A stretch of DNA of 64,000 bases from Plotosus lineatus. Lineage: Eukaryota > Chordata > Actinopteri > Siluriformes > Plotosidae. The notes below the pieces were generated by a model that worked only from the letters and a program-made list of their open reading frames with translations, was not told the origin of the DNA and ran no database searches. Positions 11,351 to 25,707 of this stretch are shown piece after piece (positions within the stretch are counted from its first letter, which is position 1; every line of letters begins with the position of its first letter). A program made the translations under genes and the position numbers. The stretch spans positions 19,880,001-19,944,000 of the forward strand of contig CM045731.1 of the NCBI GenBank assembly GCA_024760905.1, written 5' to 3'.

Positions 11351-12584
11351 CAGTAGGTATGTAGGATATTCGCGGGGGTTCGGTTCCGGCCCCTCCCATG
11401 AATGAAGATAAGCCGCGAGTTCTGTACCCGGAAGTAAAACTCCATGTATTATATTACATGCACGAATGAGCAACCGGAAGTAAAATACTATGTATCTCTT
11501 ATATACGCTAAAATATGCTTCTTAAACACATTCTATAGACAGTCTTACGCATTAATACAGTATTAATGTAGTAAAATGTAGTAATGATTCAGAAAAACTT
11601 AATTTTCTATTGTGATATTTATTGATAATAAAATATAAATATTATAGAGCATATACACATAAAACATCTTTAAATGCATTCTCCTTGAAACATACAGCAC
11701 TGTTGTTTTCAAAAATGCCCACTAGAGGAAGTTATTGCATTATCTGTGAGTCATGGGATGACTGAATTCAGATATGAACTGCATTCAGTCCGAGCAGCTC
11801 AGCCACGCCCCCTCAGTCGGAGCGGGTAGAAAACAGAGTTTTAGAGTGAGAGAGTTAGAGAGCGTTACAAACCATAGAAGTGATGTGATGTGAGTTAATC
11901 CTCTGGCACAGAGCTGAGCGAGCTTTTATTTATTGGGAGTAAATGAGAATAGTGAATTCAGGTGTGAGTCACGGAGCAGCTCAGCCACGCCCCTCTGCCG
12001 AAGCAGAGGTTAAACAGTTAGTTAGAGGCACAGCGCCAAAATCAAAGTTCCCCCAAAAACACAGACCATAACAAAAAGGACATAAAAGAACAAGAAATGT
12101 AATAAATTGGATAAACAAAATGAATTGAGAAACATGCTACTCCACAGTAATTAAAATCACACACACTGACATTCTAAACATTAACTTAGGTACTGTACTG
12201 GAATAATAATTGAAAAAGACGTTAATAGTGGAGTGTTTTATAACAGTTCAGATGATTATTCCTCTTCAGGCACTTCAGAGGAATCTGTTGTTTCTTCTGG
12301 AGAAAGTCTTATTTCTTCAAAAGAGACATCCAACTTCATTATTTTTTCAGGTGCTTAGCCGGCATTTGAGTGACATCATAGAGCTTAACTGGTAATTAAA
12401 CACACTAAAAAAGCCTCATTGACAACTTGTGCGTGAATGAGGAAAAAGGGGAGTTACATCATCTCAACCAATCAGCAGGAAGGAGGACAGCCATTGGCTG
12501 AATTTGAATGACGTGACAGTGGGTCGGCAGTCCGCGAATATGCAAATCGTCAATGCAAAACCGCGACTAGTCAAGGGCCTACTG
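11351..12584. mobile_element. DNA transposon with CAGTAGG termini inserted at TA
   Basis: The termini read TA-CAGTAGGTATG and GGGCCTACTG-TA, with TA at both ends (11349-11350 and 12585-12586). Flanking Tigger-like text resumes across the insertion. Inside is GCGGGGGTTCGGTTCCGGCCCC and a duplicated GAGCAGCTCAGCCACGCCCC block at about 11795 and 11970. No transposase frame is seen, so it is non-autonomous. A related half lies at 40290-40505. Confidence 0.6.
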
Positions 12585-12654
12585 TATTCCTTTGTGATAT
12601 CACTCGAGCCCGTTTCTTCTTCTCACTCGCACCAGAAATCACATGCGCATGTCT

Positions 12655-13021
<367 letters not shown>

Positions 13022-13751
13022 ACGTTCGGTGAGAAGTGAGAAGAAGAAATGGGCTTGAGTGAGATTGCAAAGGAATATGGCCAAGCCCGTCTACCATCTG
13101 TACGATATTGAAGCAGAAGGAGGTCTTAAAAGGTGTGCTTTTATCATTTTTAAAGGGTTTGGGGGTTGTATTGAGAGCCTGGAACGAATCACACATTTTA
13201 CATGTAAAATGAGGTTCAATGGGAGGGAGCTGCGTCATCCCTCCTAGCTAATGGGAGGCCATCGGGGCGGGATGTTGGGAGATAGGCAATGAGAGGTAGC
13301 TGCGTCATCCCTCCTAGCCTATAGGAGGCCAGCAGGGCGGGATGTTTGAAAGTCATCGATGGGAGAGCAGCTTGTGCATTGTTTGAATGTTTGAATGGTG
13401 CGTTTGAATGTTTGAATGGCGCATTTGAATGTTTGAATGGCACGTTTTAATGTTTGAATGGCGCGTTTGAATTTTTAAGATGGTGCTTTCGTAACATGAA
13501 CTTGTTGCGTATCCAGAGACAAAAATTTTAGGAAAATGCGTTTCATAACCGGCTTTTTTCGTTTGGTGAGACTTTCGTAAAGTAAGGTAACACTGTATAG
13601 CAGTGATAATGAATAGATAGAATGATAATTTGGTTACAAACTTGAAAGTGAGGTGGATTCACCGAGACTGGGGTGCATTTTTTTTTCAGTATATACTGCC
13701 AAAGCACCTAAGCAAAACAGCACACTAAAATGAGTTTTATGATTCGTAGTA

Positions 13752-14683
13752 CAGTCGGCCTCTACTTACAAAATTAATCCATTCCAGCGCCTTTTTCGTA
13801 ACCTGGAGTTTTCGTAAGTAGAGGTGCGTTTTACATGTAAAATGCGTGATTCGTTCCAAGGCTCTCAATACTACCCCATAAACCATTTCAAAATGATAAA
13901 AGTACACCAATTTTGTATGAAATATGTATGAAATATGTGTTAAAAGTAAAAGAAAATTATTTACCTTTTTTTAAATCTCTCGAACCACCCATGCAACGCT
14001 TTAAAGTCCGGGGGCTGCTGGTCTGAAGAACCCTCAGCCCCCACCCGCACCCTTCTTCATGAGGTCCTTAAATATGGCGGTTGCTTTTTCCGAAATAATC
14101 GCCTCCGTCACTGTATCTCTGCTTTTAATTCCTCCTTCTGCTTCAATATCGTTCCGAAATAATTGCCCCTGTCACTGTATCTCTGCTTTTAAGGTCTCTT
14201 TCTGCCTCAATATCGTCCCGATTGTAGAGGGGTTTGGGCCATACTTCTTTGCGATTTTGCTCAACCGCATCCCACTTTCGTATTTTTTTATTACCTCCTG
14301 CTTCACTTCAATTGACAATGGAGCCTGCTTCTTCTTTTCGGTGTCACCGGGAATCACTTTCTTGGGGCCCATGATGGATAACAAAATATAATGCTGCAAT
14401 GAATCACTCTCAATAAACTCGCGAGCCAAAAGTCCTGTTCAACTCTCCTTCACGTGTGTGACAAACAGGAAGACAGCCAATAAGAGAGCAACTCACACAT
14501 TGTTTGAATGTTTGAATGGCGCGTTTTAATGTTTGAATGGCGCGTTTGAAATTTTGAATAGCGTGTTTGGGGATTTTTGTAAGAAGAAGTTGTTTTGCAT
14601 ACAGAGAATGAAAATTTAGGAAAATGTTTTTCGTAACCTGAATTTTTCATATTCAGAGGTTTTTGTAAGTAGATGGCCGACTG
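13752..14683 (-). mobile_element. Tigger/pogo transposon, 932 bp, TA target duplication
   Basis: Termini CAGTCGGCCTCTACTTAC and GTAAGTAGATGGCCGACTG form an inverted repeat, with TA on both sides (13750-13751, 14684-14685). The minus strand encodes a transposase N-terminus from an ATG at 14372: MGPKKVIPGDTEKKK then SIEVKQEVIKKYESGMRL and KIAKKYGPNPSTIGTIL, the CENP-B type helix-turn-helix of Tigger elements. The catalytic core is missing, so it is an internally deleted copy. The text is partly duplicated at 14090-14210. Confidence 0.75.
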
Positions 14684-14689
14684 TAATGA

Positions 14690-15480
14690 TAAATAATATT
14701 ATTTAATCAGGATGCACACAGGCAGGTACAAAGCCTATGAGCTGCATAATGGAGCTTCTTTAAACCCTTGACAGATTTATGGTGCCACTATGCAGAAAAA
14801 TAATGAAAAGCAAACTAAAATAAAATTGCTTTAGTTTATATTATATTTGGTAATAAAATTTGTTGTCTTATTTTGTTATATTTGTGTTGAGGCATGTCAG
14901 ATAAGCTCCATGCTTTGAGTTCGCTAATGCGTAGCTAGCAGCTAATGTGTAGTTAACAGCTCATGTGTAGCTCTGTGTAGCTAACATCTCCTGGTCTAAT
15001 CTTTTCTGGGTACTCATTACTCACCAAATCATGCTTTTAGGATATACTACAGGCAGCTTGAGTAAACAATTAAGAATGAGATTTCTATCGTTTATTTTAG
15101 CCATTATACTGTGACGGGTCAGGTGAGCTCTGCACCTTTAGAGTGCTAAAAGCAGTATTTTCATTTGATGATATTTATCCTTTTTGCGTTTTATGATCCC
15201 AGCTGGCTCTGAGCGAAGATGAGGTGCATCATGAACGACTAATCGCTCTGTATCGCTAATACCATCTATTCAGCGGATTAAAGTAATAAAAGGAAAGTAA
15301 ACTACACCCAAAAAAAGATGTTTTAGTATATACTATAAGAAAAGGAAGCAAACTAAAATGATTTTTTTAAATAGTTTATATTTACAAACTTTATCCATGA
15401 GACAGAGGCAGGACTTGGAATCTCTGAGGTCTTGAGCCACCTAACAGCTCCGTGTAGTTTACAGCATCTGTTCTGTTCAC
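14690..15480. other. Intergenic, A/T-rich
   Basis: Short repeated phrases (GCTAATGTGTAGTTAACAGC type) occur at 14925-14990. No gene or element is recognised. Confidence 0.5.
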
Positions 15481-15483
15481 CAT

Positions 15484-15786
15484 CATCATATCTTATCCCC
15501 GTAGGGTAGTGTAGCAATTAGTCTCTTCCGGAGAAGATTAACCAGGATGCGACGGGAACGCTTGCTACTTGTCCCCGGAAACACGCTGACGGCTTTGCAG
15601 CCTACTCTTTGCGAAAGTCAGCAATGGATCTTTTACATGCCTCTCACCATAGACAGTGAGAGACATGGCCCACCTTTGATAACCCAGTTAGCTGCACTGG
15701 GGGGACAGTGACAACCCTGTTGGGCCTCGAACCCCCAACCTTAGGATCAGCGATCCTGTGCCCTATCCACTAGACCACCACTGCCC
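15484..15786 (-). mobile_element. Family-A SINE with a third type of 3' tail
   Basis: The minus strand shows a tRNA-like head GCAGTGGTGGTCTAGTGG, a B-box region and the standard body through GCCGTCAGCGTGTTTCCGG. It then enters a tail (GGACAAGTAGCAAGCG... to ACACTACCCTACGGGG) found in neither of the other two SINE-A variants in the window. Confidence 0.65.
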
Positions 15787-16934
15787 TCTGTTCACTATAT
15801 TCATCCAGAAACAAAAAGGTACTTTGCTTCCTGAAAGTGTTTTAGTATATACTACAGGAAGCACAAACAAAATTGACTAAAAGTACCATTTGTATACTTT
15901 ATTCGCATGATCATGATGACTCTTCCTGCTCCAACTGACCATGACAAACCTTCAACTGTCAGCTGTGATTCAAATATTATCCACTTGGAATAATGATTTC
16001 TGGATCATGAATCGTTATTCCAAATGGATAATGATTTGTGATCCAGAAATGGCGAGCCAATCAGATCGTCCTGTTCCTCTGTAGTATATACCAATACTAT
16101 ATACCAAAATGAACACTATAGCACAATATTAGCATCCTGTATTACTATGGGAAGTGTGAAGATGATTTATCTGGGAATTAATTCATACTAACCTCTCTCT
16201 GAATACTCACCTGGTACTTTAAATGACATGTCACTTTTTATAGATGTTTGTTCATAAATTCTGGTAAGGTCTGCTTGTTGTTAAGGTTGTATGCTTGCAT
16301 CAGTGATCAGTGAAGCTGAACTTTAACTTAAAACCCTTTTATACGGAGCATATAGAGAACTATTGATTTTTTTTTCTGTTTGTCTCATATTGTATAATAA
16401 ACTGTATCTGTACATTAAAATTTCAGAGACAGCTGATTATATATGGAAAGTGAGCATGCCTGAGACTTGGTTATCTGCTAATTCAATTAAGGTTTAAAAA
16501 AGTAACTTTATCTGAACTGTATTGAGATGATGTGAGATGTTGTAAATGGTTTTGCCCCAGCAAAAATCTGAAGATATAATAATATTTAATAATATACGTT
16601 TCCTAAATTTCCTCACAGATTTGTTTTGATAGGATTAGTGCTGAGATGTATCATTTTATTTGGCGTACAGTTCTTCTGTAATTGTTTATCGTCAAACTAA
16701 ACAATAACAAGCATTCTCTCACTTGTGAATTTATTCCTCGATGAAGCTTCACATGCACAATATCTGACAAATGTGGTATTCTAGATTTGTGAGAATGTTG
16801 TGTCAGTAATGAGTCCAATTATTGCTTTATTGTTTTCTTTTATTGTTTTATATGATTATAATTAGGAATTGTTCCTTAGAAATAAATCCTGATGAAATAA
16901 CATGAATAACATGAAAGTTGTTAGTCCTGATCAA
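15787..16934. other. Intergenic with an imperfect hairpin at about 15977-16034
   Basis: A 23-bp inverted pair (ATTATCCACTTGGAATAATG and its near-complement, two mismatches) surrounds an 11-nt loop. The rest is A/T-rich without coding signal. Confidence 0.55.
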
Positions 16935-16958
16935 ATAATAATAATAATAATAATAATA

Positions 16959-16998
<40 letters not shown>

Positions 16999-17140
16999 TT
17001 TTTAAAATATTATTATTATTGTTATTTTAATGATAACCTTTATTTAATCATAAAGAAGTAAAAAAATATATAAAATGTGTGAAGTTATGTGTAGCGAGTA
17101 ATAAAAATAATAAAAATAAAATTATTAGTGATAATTATAA

Positions 17141-17182
<42 letters not shown>

Positions 17183-17368
17183 TGACAATTATAATAATGC
17201 AATTTATGGTAATAAGTATTGTTTTAATTTTTTATTATATATTATTATATTAATAAATGAATAATCAGTATTTTCACTGCACTTTGTTTCAGTCATGGTT
17301 GTGTGAAAATGTGAGATAAATGACAGTATGGTGTGGTATGATGATGATGATAATAATAATAATAATAA

Positions 17369-17450
<82 letters not shown>
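16935..17450. repeat. (AAT)n(ATT)n, (ATT)n and (TA)n cluster
   Basis: 16935-16996 runs (AAT) then (ATT), a self-complementary array. (ATT)n recurs at 17144-17181 and (TA)n at 17376-17449. Confidence 0.9.
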
Positions 17451-17453
<3 letters not shown>

Positions 17454-17891
17454 TTGAGCTATATGTCAGAAGATAAACTTACAAATTATAGCTGGCTGTG
17501 AGATCTTACAAGGCTTTACTTTATCCAGTGTCTTTTTATAATTAAAATCAAACTAAATGATAAATTGCATAAATTCTCATATAACACCTTCTTCTATTAA
17601 ACAAATCCATTTTACATAATTCCAATAAAGCCTTCTCAAAACCTTTTCTACAAAGTTTTTCTTATATATATATATATATATAGCATTAAAGAGTCATTCG
17701 AGATCATTCGAGCTCAAGCCCACCATTGCCTGAAAAGTTGAACTGAGAATAAACCTTCACAGGCCTACAGAAAGCATCCAGAGGTTCAGAGACAGAAGTG
17801 AACTAAACACAGGAACAAACTTCGTTCCAAGAGGACATCAGCAGTCAACACAAATGTAAGTAAAGGCCAAAAAGTTATATAAAGATGGATG

Positions 17892-17985
<94 letters not shown>

Positions 17986-18009
17986 AAGAATTATTAATTT
18001 AAGTATTTT
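17451..18009. other. Intergenic with (GATA)n at 17889-17985
   Basis: 17690-17860 is non-repetitive and ends in GTAAGT at 17858; it could be an untranslated exon with a donor, but no frame supports this. Confidence 0.4.
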
Positions 18010-18129
18010 TTGTTCTTACCGTGGGTCATACACAGAGAGGCAGACAGGGATCCTTTTGATCTGTTTCATTCCTCATTAGTGTCTGATGGTCTGACTGATG
18101 CCTCCCGAGTGTCTGTGACTGATGCCTCT

Positions 18130-19018
<889 letters not shown>

Positions 19019-19854
19019 GTAAGGATGGACAGGGGACAATAACTGTCAATTCTGAAGGGTCCCCCTTTTAATTTGGTGAACATTTCAAATAGTGGGTGCG
19101 GTGCAATGCCGGGGACGGGGGGAGCATCATATAAGTTGGAGTACTGTACCAAACTGCTCAATGCAGAAAAACCCCATCGGCCTATCAGAGGAACTGATCC
19201 TACCTGGAGCAGACATGGTCTCTGTCATGCTGGATGATGTCAGCGGTGCGAAAATAACTCCAGGTCCCAGTTCAGCATTGAGCAGGAGCTGAGAGTTGCA
19301 GTATCATGCTTTAAACCCGGCTTTGAAAAACTGTGCACTGCAAAACGAGCTCATTGTACCAATAATCTGGATTTAATCATTTTGACAAAAAAAATAATAA
19401 TAATTGTTTTATTCATATAAATATAATACTATAAATAGTTTTGTAGGTTAAAGTGTTTCATATACAATATTGTGCTCCCAAGTTAATGTTGCTGATCAAT
19501 TTGAATTTATTATTATTTATTGATTTTATTTAATTTTATTTTTCAGTATCAAATAGTTCACATTGTTGGTCAAAAATGTTTACACTTTAAATAAGGATAG
19601 TTTTTTTTTTTTTTAATTTCAGGCAAATTCATGCACTTTAAATCATTTGTTTAGACTAAAAAATTGCTAATAAAGTTATTCTTTGTTGGAATTTGATGTA
19701 TATTTCTTCCTTTTTTGTATTCTATAATGTTAATAAGGATACAGTGTTATGCAGAGGATTACTTATAACAATTTTATAGACAAATGACACTATTTATAGT
19801 GGAGGGGGGGCGCAAAATGGGGGGGCACAAAAAATAATTGAGAGGCACTGCATT
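19019..19854. other. Intergenic, no gene seen
   Basis: A/T-rich with short G runs at 19801-19825. A short open frame at 19092-19292 has no recognisable product. Confidence 0.5.
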
Positions 19855-20120
19855 AGGGTCACTTGGAGGCTGGATGGAGCCTACCTCAGTCGACAGTGGA
19901 CGAAGGCTGGGTAGGCCCTGAACAGCTAAGCAGACCAACACTCACACTGTTACTTAAGAACAGGCATTTAGTTTAATGTACACGTCTTTGGTCTGTGGAA
20001 GGAAACCAAAGTACCCCGAGGAAACCCATGACGTGCAACCAGGGAGAAAACATGAAAACTTAACACAGAAATACCTGAAGCTGGGTCTCACACCCAAGAC
20101 TTTCTTACAATTCGACATAA
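19855..20120 (-). mobile_element. Family-B SINE, diverged
   Basis: Minus strand retains the GTTTTC..CTTCCACAGACCAAAGAC core and the TGAGGTAGGCTCC tail block. (GA)n follows at 20131-20186. Confidence 0.65.
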
Positions 20121-20135
20121 CAGCTGACAGACACA

Positions 20136-20172
<37 letters not shown>

Positions 20173-20468
20173 GAGGGAGAGAGAGAATCTGTGTAATTAC
20201 AGATCTTTTACTGCTGTGCAAAGTGCCGACAGGGCACTTTTTAATGACCATCTAGGGATAAGCCAACTAATCTGAGGATCCTAGTAACGTCTTGTTTAGG
20301 AATCAGTGTGTTAATATAAAGTGACTAAATCTGATTTAGGATATAACTGCAGTAATAAAGAGTCAAGGGTAATTCCTTACACACAGGCGCACACACAAAA
20401 CTTTATCGACAATGATTTCTTCAATTAACTTTATAAATAGTTGATACCACCCTTGTATTATTTTGCAT

Positions 20469-20469
<1 letters not shown>

Positions 20470-20541
<72 letters not shown>
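20470..20541. repeat. (GT)n microsatellite
   Basis: Perfect (GT)36 directly preceding a SINE head. Confidence 0.95.
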
Positions 20542-20544
<3 letters not shown>

Positions 20545-20890
20545 CAGCACGGTAGGTTTGCGATTTGAACATCCACCTTACAGCAAGAAGGTCCTGGGTT
20601 TGATTCCCAGCTCAAGCGTTTCTGTGTGGAGTTTGCATGTTCTCCCCGTGCTTGCGTGGGTTTCCTCCAGGTACTCCGCTTTCCTCCCACAGTTCAAAAA
20701 CATGCACAATACCTTCATTGGCTGTTCCGAATCATCACTAAGTGCGAGTGTATGAATGGTTGTATGCGTGTTGGCCCTGCAATGGCCTGGCAAACTGTCC
20801 ATAGTGTACCTTGCCCTCACCCAGAGTTGGCTGAGATGGGCGCCAGCCTCTAATGCTGATTAGGATAAAGTGGCTCAGGAAATGAATAAA
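20541..20890 (+). mobile_element. Family-B SINE, full length
   Basis: Begins GGGCAGCACGGTAGG, has B box GGTTTGATTCC at about 20596, the CTGTGTGGAGTTTGCATG core, CCTCCCACAGTTCAAAAAC, GAGTTGGCTGAGATGGGC and a GATTAGGATAAAG tail ending GAAATGAATAAA. This is a good reference copy for the family, which resembles the fish DANA/Mermaid/V-SINE group (name tentative). Confidence 0.85.
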
Positions 20891-21528
20891 GGATTTTGTG
20901 TCTTGTCTCCAAATTTTCACGTTAATGTGGATGTTGTGAAGGAAAAGGTACAACCCAGTACAGCGTGAATAGAAGAAAGTTTGCTCTATTATGTCTCACT
21001 ATTTTGTTTAATTGTTTTTCCACATGATGAGTTAAACATTAAAATGCTTAGCTACAATCAGAGTCTGCTGGAACTACTCTTTGAGTCTTCTGAAACTTGT
21101 ATCCTCCTTCCAAGCTGCTTGAAACTAAAGTGAGGATCCAGTGGAGGAGCAGGCTGACTCGCTGGTTGTTGATGTGCGTCCTTCTGTGTCATCAGCAGGT
21201 AGCTCAGGATCGTCAGTGTTTCGCCCCTTAACCTGGACACTTCACCTGAGTGGGGCAGTGAGGGCCGGTTGTGAAACCTAACCCTCACCCACAGAAGGAC
21301 GCCAGTTGTTGTTACGCTTCAACCACAGCCATCTAGAACTGCTCTCTGCTGCTGCGCCAATCTCCTTGATAGCTTGCTTCACCTGCTTTGGGGGCATGCC
21401 TAGTTTCTGCAGGAAGTAACGTGTTGATGAAGAAGGGAATCCTCTACATCCGACTTCCACAGGGAAGAGAACTGCGTGCCATCTTTTTGACTGTGCTTCA
21501 TCGACCAGATCTTGGTATTTTGCTTTCT

Positions 21529-22266
21529 TTAGCTGATGGGCGATGTCGAGCCGGTCTTCCCAGGGAACTGTGAGCTCGATAATGAAGATGGACTTGGAGC
21601 TTTTGACAGAAGAACGGCATCTGGTCGTAGTGATGTTGTTGCCACCTCTTCTGGGAAAACCAGTCTTCTCTTTAGGTCAACCTGTAACTCCCAGTCTTGT
21701 GCCCCTTGAAGGATCGAGCGGGTCTGGGTGGGTTTTACAGATCCTGTGGGTACCGGACTTCCCTCTTTAACAAAGCTCACGAGTTGTGGTGGTAATGTCA
21801 CTCTCTTGTTTGCCTTCAATCTCTCCAGGTCTATCCACTTTGCTATCTCTGTTAGAACTTTGTCATGTCTCCATCTGTATCTTCCATCCCCAAGTGCTTT
21901 TGGACATGCTGATAGGATGTGGTTCAGTGTACAAGAGTTCGTACCACATAGTTTGCATGTTGCACTGTCTTCTATTCCCCAGGTCATCAGGTTACTTGGA
22001 GTTGGTAAGAGATCGGAGATGGCTCGGAGAAGGAAGCTAAGTTTGCCCTGATCAGTTCCCCAGAGTTCCTTCCATGATAGGGGTCGATCTAGGGCAGCAT
22101 CCCACTGGACCCAGCTGCCCTGTTTTGCAAGCCCTACTGCTTTGACTCTCGTTCCTCTTCTTCCGATTCCCGGATCCTCTGCACGACTAGCTCTCTCTTC
22201 TGCTTGTTGTTGGCTTGGCTCCAATGCTGGGAATGGTAGTTTCCCAGGCCAAGACGACCCTTGCAC
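21529..22266 (-). pseudogene. Zinc-knuckle and nuclease region of the same LINE
   Basis: This frame overlaps the end of the RT frame by about 130 nt, marking a frameshift. It carries C-x2-C-x8-H-x4-C followed by GRYRWRHDKVL and, 110 residues on, RPD. In intact relatives an acidic residue and ELTVPWE-like text follow; here the frame is lost after KAPSPSS. Confidence 0.65.
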
Positions 22267-23507
22267 ACAGTGCCAACTATTTCTTGATGTTTTAGTAGTT
22301 CTTCAGCATCTGTAACTGCTCTCTGGGGCTTCCACTTCCTTCCACTCTTGATGGTTTCTGCTGATAGGTTTACCTTCTTATCTTTGGATGTGCGTAGTGT
22401 GGTGACAGCTCGTGCTTTTGCGACCTTGAATTCTTCCACTACAGATGTCACTGGTAGTGTTAGTTTGGCAGTCTTGCTGTAGATGTTGATTGCACTAAAG
22501 CTGGGTGGCACCCCCAACCATCTTCTAAGAAACTTGCTGCAGAGTCTCTCCATGGCTTCAACTGCAGACATGGGAATGTCGTACAACAAGAAGGGCCACT
22601 GCAGTCTTGGTATAATGCCAAACTGGAAGCACCACACCTTGAACCTTCCCTGCAATTGGCTGTTGTCTATCGCTTGAAGCCAGTTCTTTACTTGTTGTTT
22701 AACAGCCTTGATGTTGCTGGTGTCTTTCAGGGAGCTATCATAGTTCTTCCCAAGGCACTTGATCTGTTCATCTTGTATGGTTGGGATCTTTTCCCCTTGG
22801 ATGCTGAAGGTGTTCTTGGACAGCACTCCTTTCTGTAAGCATAGGCTTCTTGATTTTGAAGGCTTGAATTTCATTCTTGCCCAGTTAGTTGCTCTTTCTA
22901 GCCCTCTTAGTATCCACCTTGTTCCTACAAATGATGAGGTCGTGATCGTAATGTCATCCATGAAGGCTCGACATGATGGGTGTCTTGTGCCATCTTCGGC
23001 CATGGGACCTCTGCATTCTTTTCCTCCAGCTTTCAGGGTGAGGTTCATAGCGGTAACAAATAGGATGACTGATACTGTGCATCCTGCCATTATGCCTTTC
23101 TCCAGCCTCTGCCACTTGGTGGTAAAATCTCCAACAGTGAAACGCATCTGTAGATGGTCCATATAGTGCATCACTAGTTCAACCAGATCTTGTGGTATGC
23201 GATAGTGTTGGAGTGCTGTTCGAATGATCTGATGTGGTACGCTTGGGTAGGCTTGGGCAAGATCTAACCATACCACTGACAGGGTCTTCTTGTCTCTCTT
23301 TGCTTCTTTGATGAGCTGGCTGATTGCTGAGGTGTGCTCAAGGCATCCTGAATGGCCCGGGATTCCTCCTTTTTGCACACTAGGGTCCACAAATTCATTT
23401 GCTAGCAGGTAGGAAGTCATTCTCTTTGCCACTATTGACCAAAAGATCTTTCCCTCGATGTCTAGCAAGGAAATTTCTCTGAACTGGGATAGTGTTGATG
23501 AGTTCAA
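22134..23507 (-). pseudogene. Reverse transcriptase frame of the R2/NeSL-like LINE
   Basis: A 457-codon open frame with fingers, palm and thumb. WLDLAQAY supplies the first catalytic Asp, and FMDD (residues 182-185 of the frame) the second pair. The true frame extends upstream (PSTWTLAEGCFVPKE) with no ATG, consistent with 5' truncation. It would copy element RNA at a nicked target; this copy lacks its N-terminus. Confidence 0.75.
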
Positions 23508-23969
23508 TTCCTTTGGTACAAAGCAGCCTTCTGCTAGTGTCCATGTGCTTGGTAACTGTTTTTTCTTCCATAAAAATGATTGATGCTTGTTGAAAATATA
23601 TGGTACTCACACTCACTTAAATGAAATCTAATTTGAATTCAGAGTTCATCCTTTAATGTGACTGAACAACACATTATTCATTCCTTTGTGGCCAATAATT
23701 TCCTCTCCACTCAAGAAGGTTATATTTTACCCCTTGTTTGTGTGTTTGTATGAATTATTTTAAATTATTATTATTTTTTTTTTTTTGTAGGGATTTCGAT
23801 AGCATTTCTCCCACTGGTGGGTCTTGGATGACACAGAGGCATTGTGGTTAGCGATTACAGCTTTACATTCTGATAGCCCATTGTCTTTACAGCCAATTAG
23901 TCCAGCAGAAGTATCGCCTTAACACTAACCCAAATTAATTGAATGGGTGCCTGATTGATTTAAGCAAGG

Positions 23970-24285
23970 TCATCTTACATGAGTAGATCCGTCAGATCTT
24001 TCCACATGATTAGCACATCCACCCCACAGCAAGAAGGTCCTGACTTGGGCGTTTCTGTGTGGGGTTTGCATGTTCTCCCCATGCTTGTGTGGGTTTCTTC
24101 CTCATACTGTCGTCTCCTCCCACATTTCAAGGACATGCAGATTAGGTTTTCCAAATTCCCCCTGACTGGTGAGTTGTTCAGGGTGTATCCTGCCTTCACG
24201 CGATGTTGTCTGAGATGAGTGCCAGCCCCTCTGTAACACTAATAGGATTAAGCGGTTTGAAAAATAAATAAATGAATGAATGGTG
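23970..24285 (+). mobile_element. Family-B SINE
   Basis: CAGCAAGAAGGTCCTGAC, GTTTCTGTGTGGGGTTTGC, CCTCCCACATTTCAAGGAC and a tail GATTAAGCGG plus (TGAA)n. The B box is partly deleted. Confidence 0.75.
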
Positions 24286-25707
24286 GGTATTTTTCAAAGG
24301 AAGCCTTCGTTAGATTTAGGTATCCTTTAGCTGTGGTTTATGCTTGTGTTTAAGAATGGTAGATATTTTTGATTATTGACATGAATGAGAACATTTCAAC
24401 AGTTGAAGAGATAAACTACAGACAGTGATGTAGGCAGCATTGCTTACAGTGTTATTTTATGCACAAAATTTGTCAGGTTAGACATACAGTCTTCTACTGG
24501 TTGCCAATACAATCCACCAGTACACCAGCACACTGCTGGTGAAGAGTGTGAATTCACCCAGCATTACTAAAAACATTATCTGTCAATGGTCAAACCAACC
24601 GCCAATATGCGATGCTGGTCCCATTGGTAGATTGTCAATAGCAGAACCCATATGGGTGAAGGTGGATGAATCTGAAAGAACATTATGAAGTTGCAGATCC
24701 TGGTCACTTGCTGTGCTTATGTCTATTTTCTACACCTTAGGGAAAAGTATCTGGTTTTTCATGTCCATGGGTAGAGAGAATGTTTATTTTTTATTTATTT
24801 ATTTACAGATCTCCAGTGTGTATATTCAAGCAGAAACCTGCCCCCCCCCCCCCCCCCCCATATAGAGTCCAATAATTTCCACCTATCTTTCCATCAAATC
24901 CTATGTCTTAAATCCCCCACCCTATAAATCTTCCAGGTGACCTCTGACTCCCTAGAGCCAGGTTAACTGGGGACATGGTTTAGTAAGGACATGATTAGGA
25001 CAGTTTGGCCCAGGTCAGTAAGACAGTGTGTGTGTGTGTGTGTGTTTTTACTTTCTAAACCATGGTAGAGGACAGGTAAGATTTTAAATAATATCACTGT
25101 TGCGATGCCATTAATAATGTCCATGCACTGCTTCACATTTTTTTCTCATACATTCACTGATGCCAATGATTATTCATGCGCAGACATCTACAAATCTTGT
25201 TCCGCCTTCTACAAATCTTGCATGAACAGGATCAACATGCGAATTTGAGTTCCAGTAAACTTTGAATTAAGTAATGCTAATCAAGTATCGACGAGTGCTC
25301 CAGGGTTTTCCTTGTAGTCAGTAATTTAAAGCTTTTTTTCCATGTGGCTGTAAATTAGTGTGTATCATGCGTAGTGGACATGTGCGTGGGTCTTGTTTTG
25401 AGTAGGATTATAAGGCTAGTCACTGGATTTAATGGCTGATTCTCCTTCTATAATCTCTGGTTGGATTAACGGAGCTCATAGACAGATGCTGGTCACTTCT
25501 AATACCAACATTGTATCCCTCCTCCCCCTAAAACATAATTACACCAATCTTTCTAAAATCCCTGAAAAGAATACAATTTCTTTTAACACTAAACACTTAA
25601 AGAACAATGTTAAATTTTGACCAGCTGAATAAAAAAAATATATCTTGCATACATGCAGATATAATCAAATATTGATCACACAGACAGACATACACAATAT
25701 AATGTAC
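24286..25707. other. Intergenic; poly(C) at about 24841-24859
   Basis: No coding or element signature, apart from a 19-base C run and a short (GT)n at 25026-25045. Confidence 0.55.

Larger units (their letters stand above)
21058..23590 (-). mobile_element. Non-LTR retrotransposon with C-terminal nuclease (R2/NeSL/Utopia-like), broken
   Basis: The main frame (about 23580-22134) is a reverse transcriptase running through LLDIEGKIFWSIVAKRM, WLDLAQAYPSVP, a KGIMAGCTVSV block and the active-site AFMDDIT (FADD-type box with Met). A frame change near 22200 leads to RHIL-type text: CKLCGTNSCTLNHILSAC (zinc knuckle), GRYRWRHDKVL and RPDAVLLS, then a further shift to EVGCRGFPSSSTRYFLQKLG at 21450-21280. 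Finger, RWRHD and RPD in this order are typical of early-branching LINEs that carry a restriction-like endonuclease after the RT. The 5' third is missing. At least two frame breaks make it non-functional. The assignment to a clade is inference. Confidence 0.75.
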
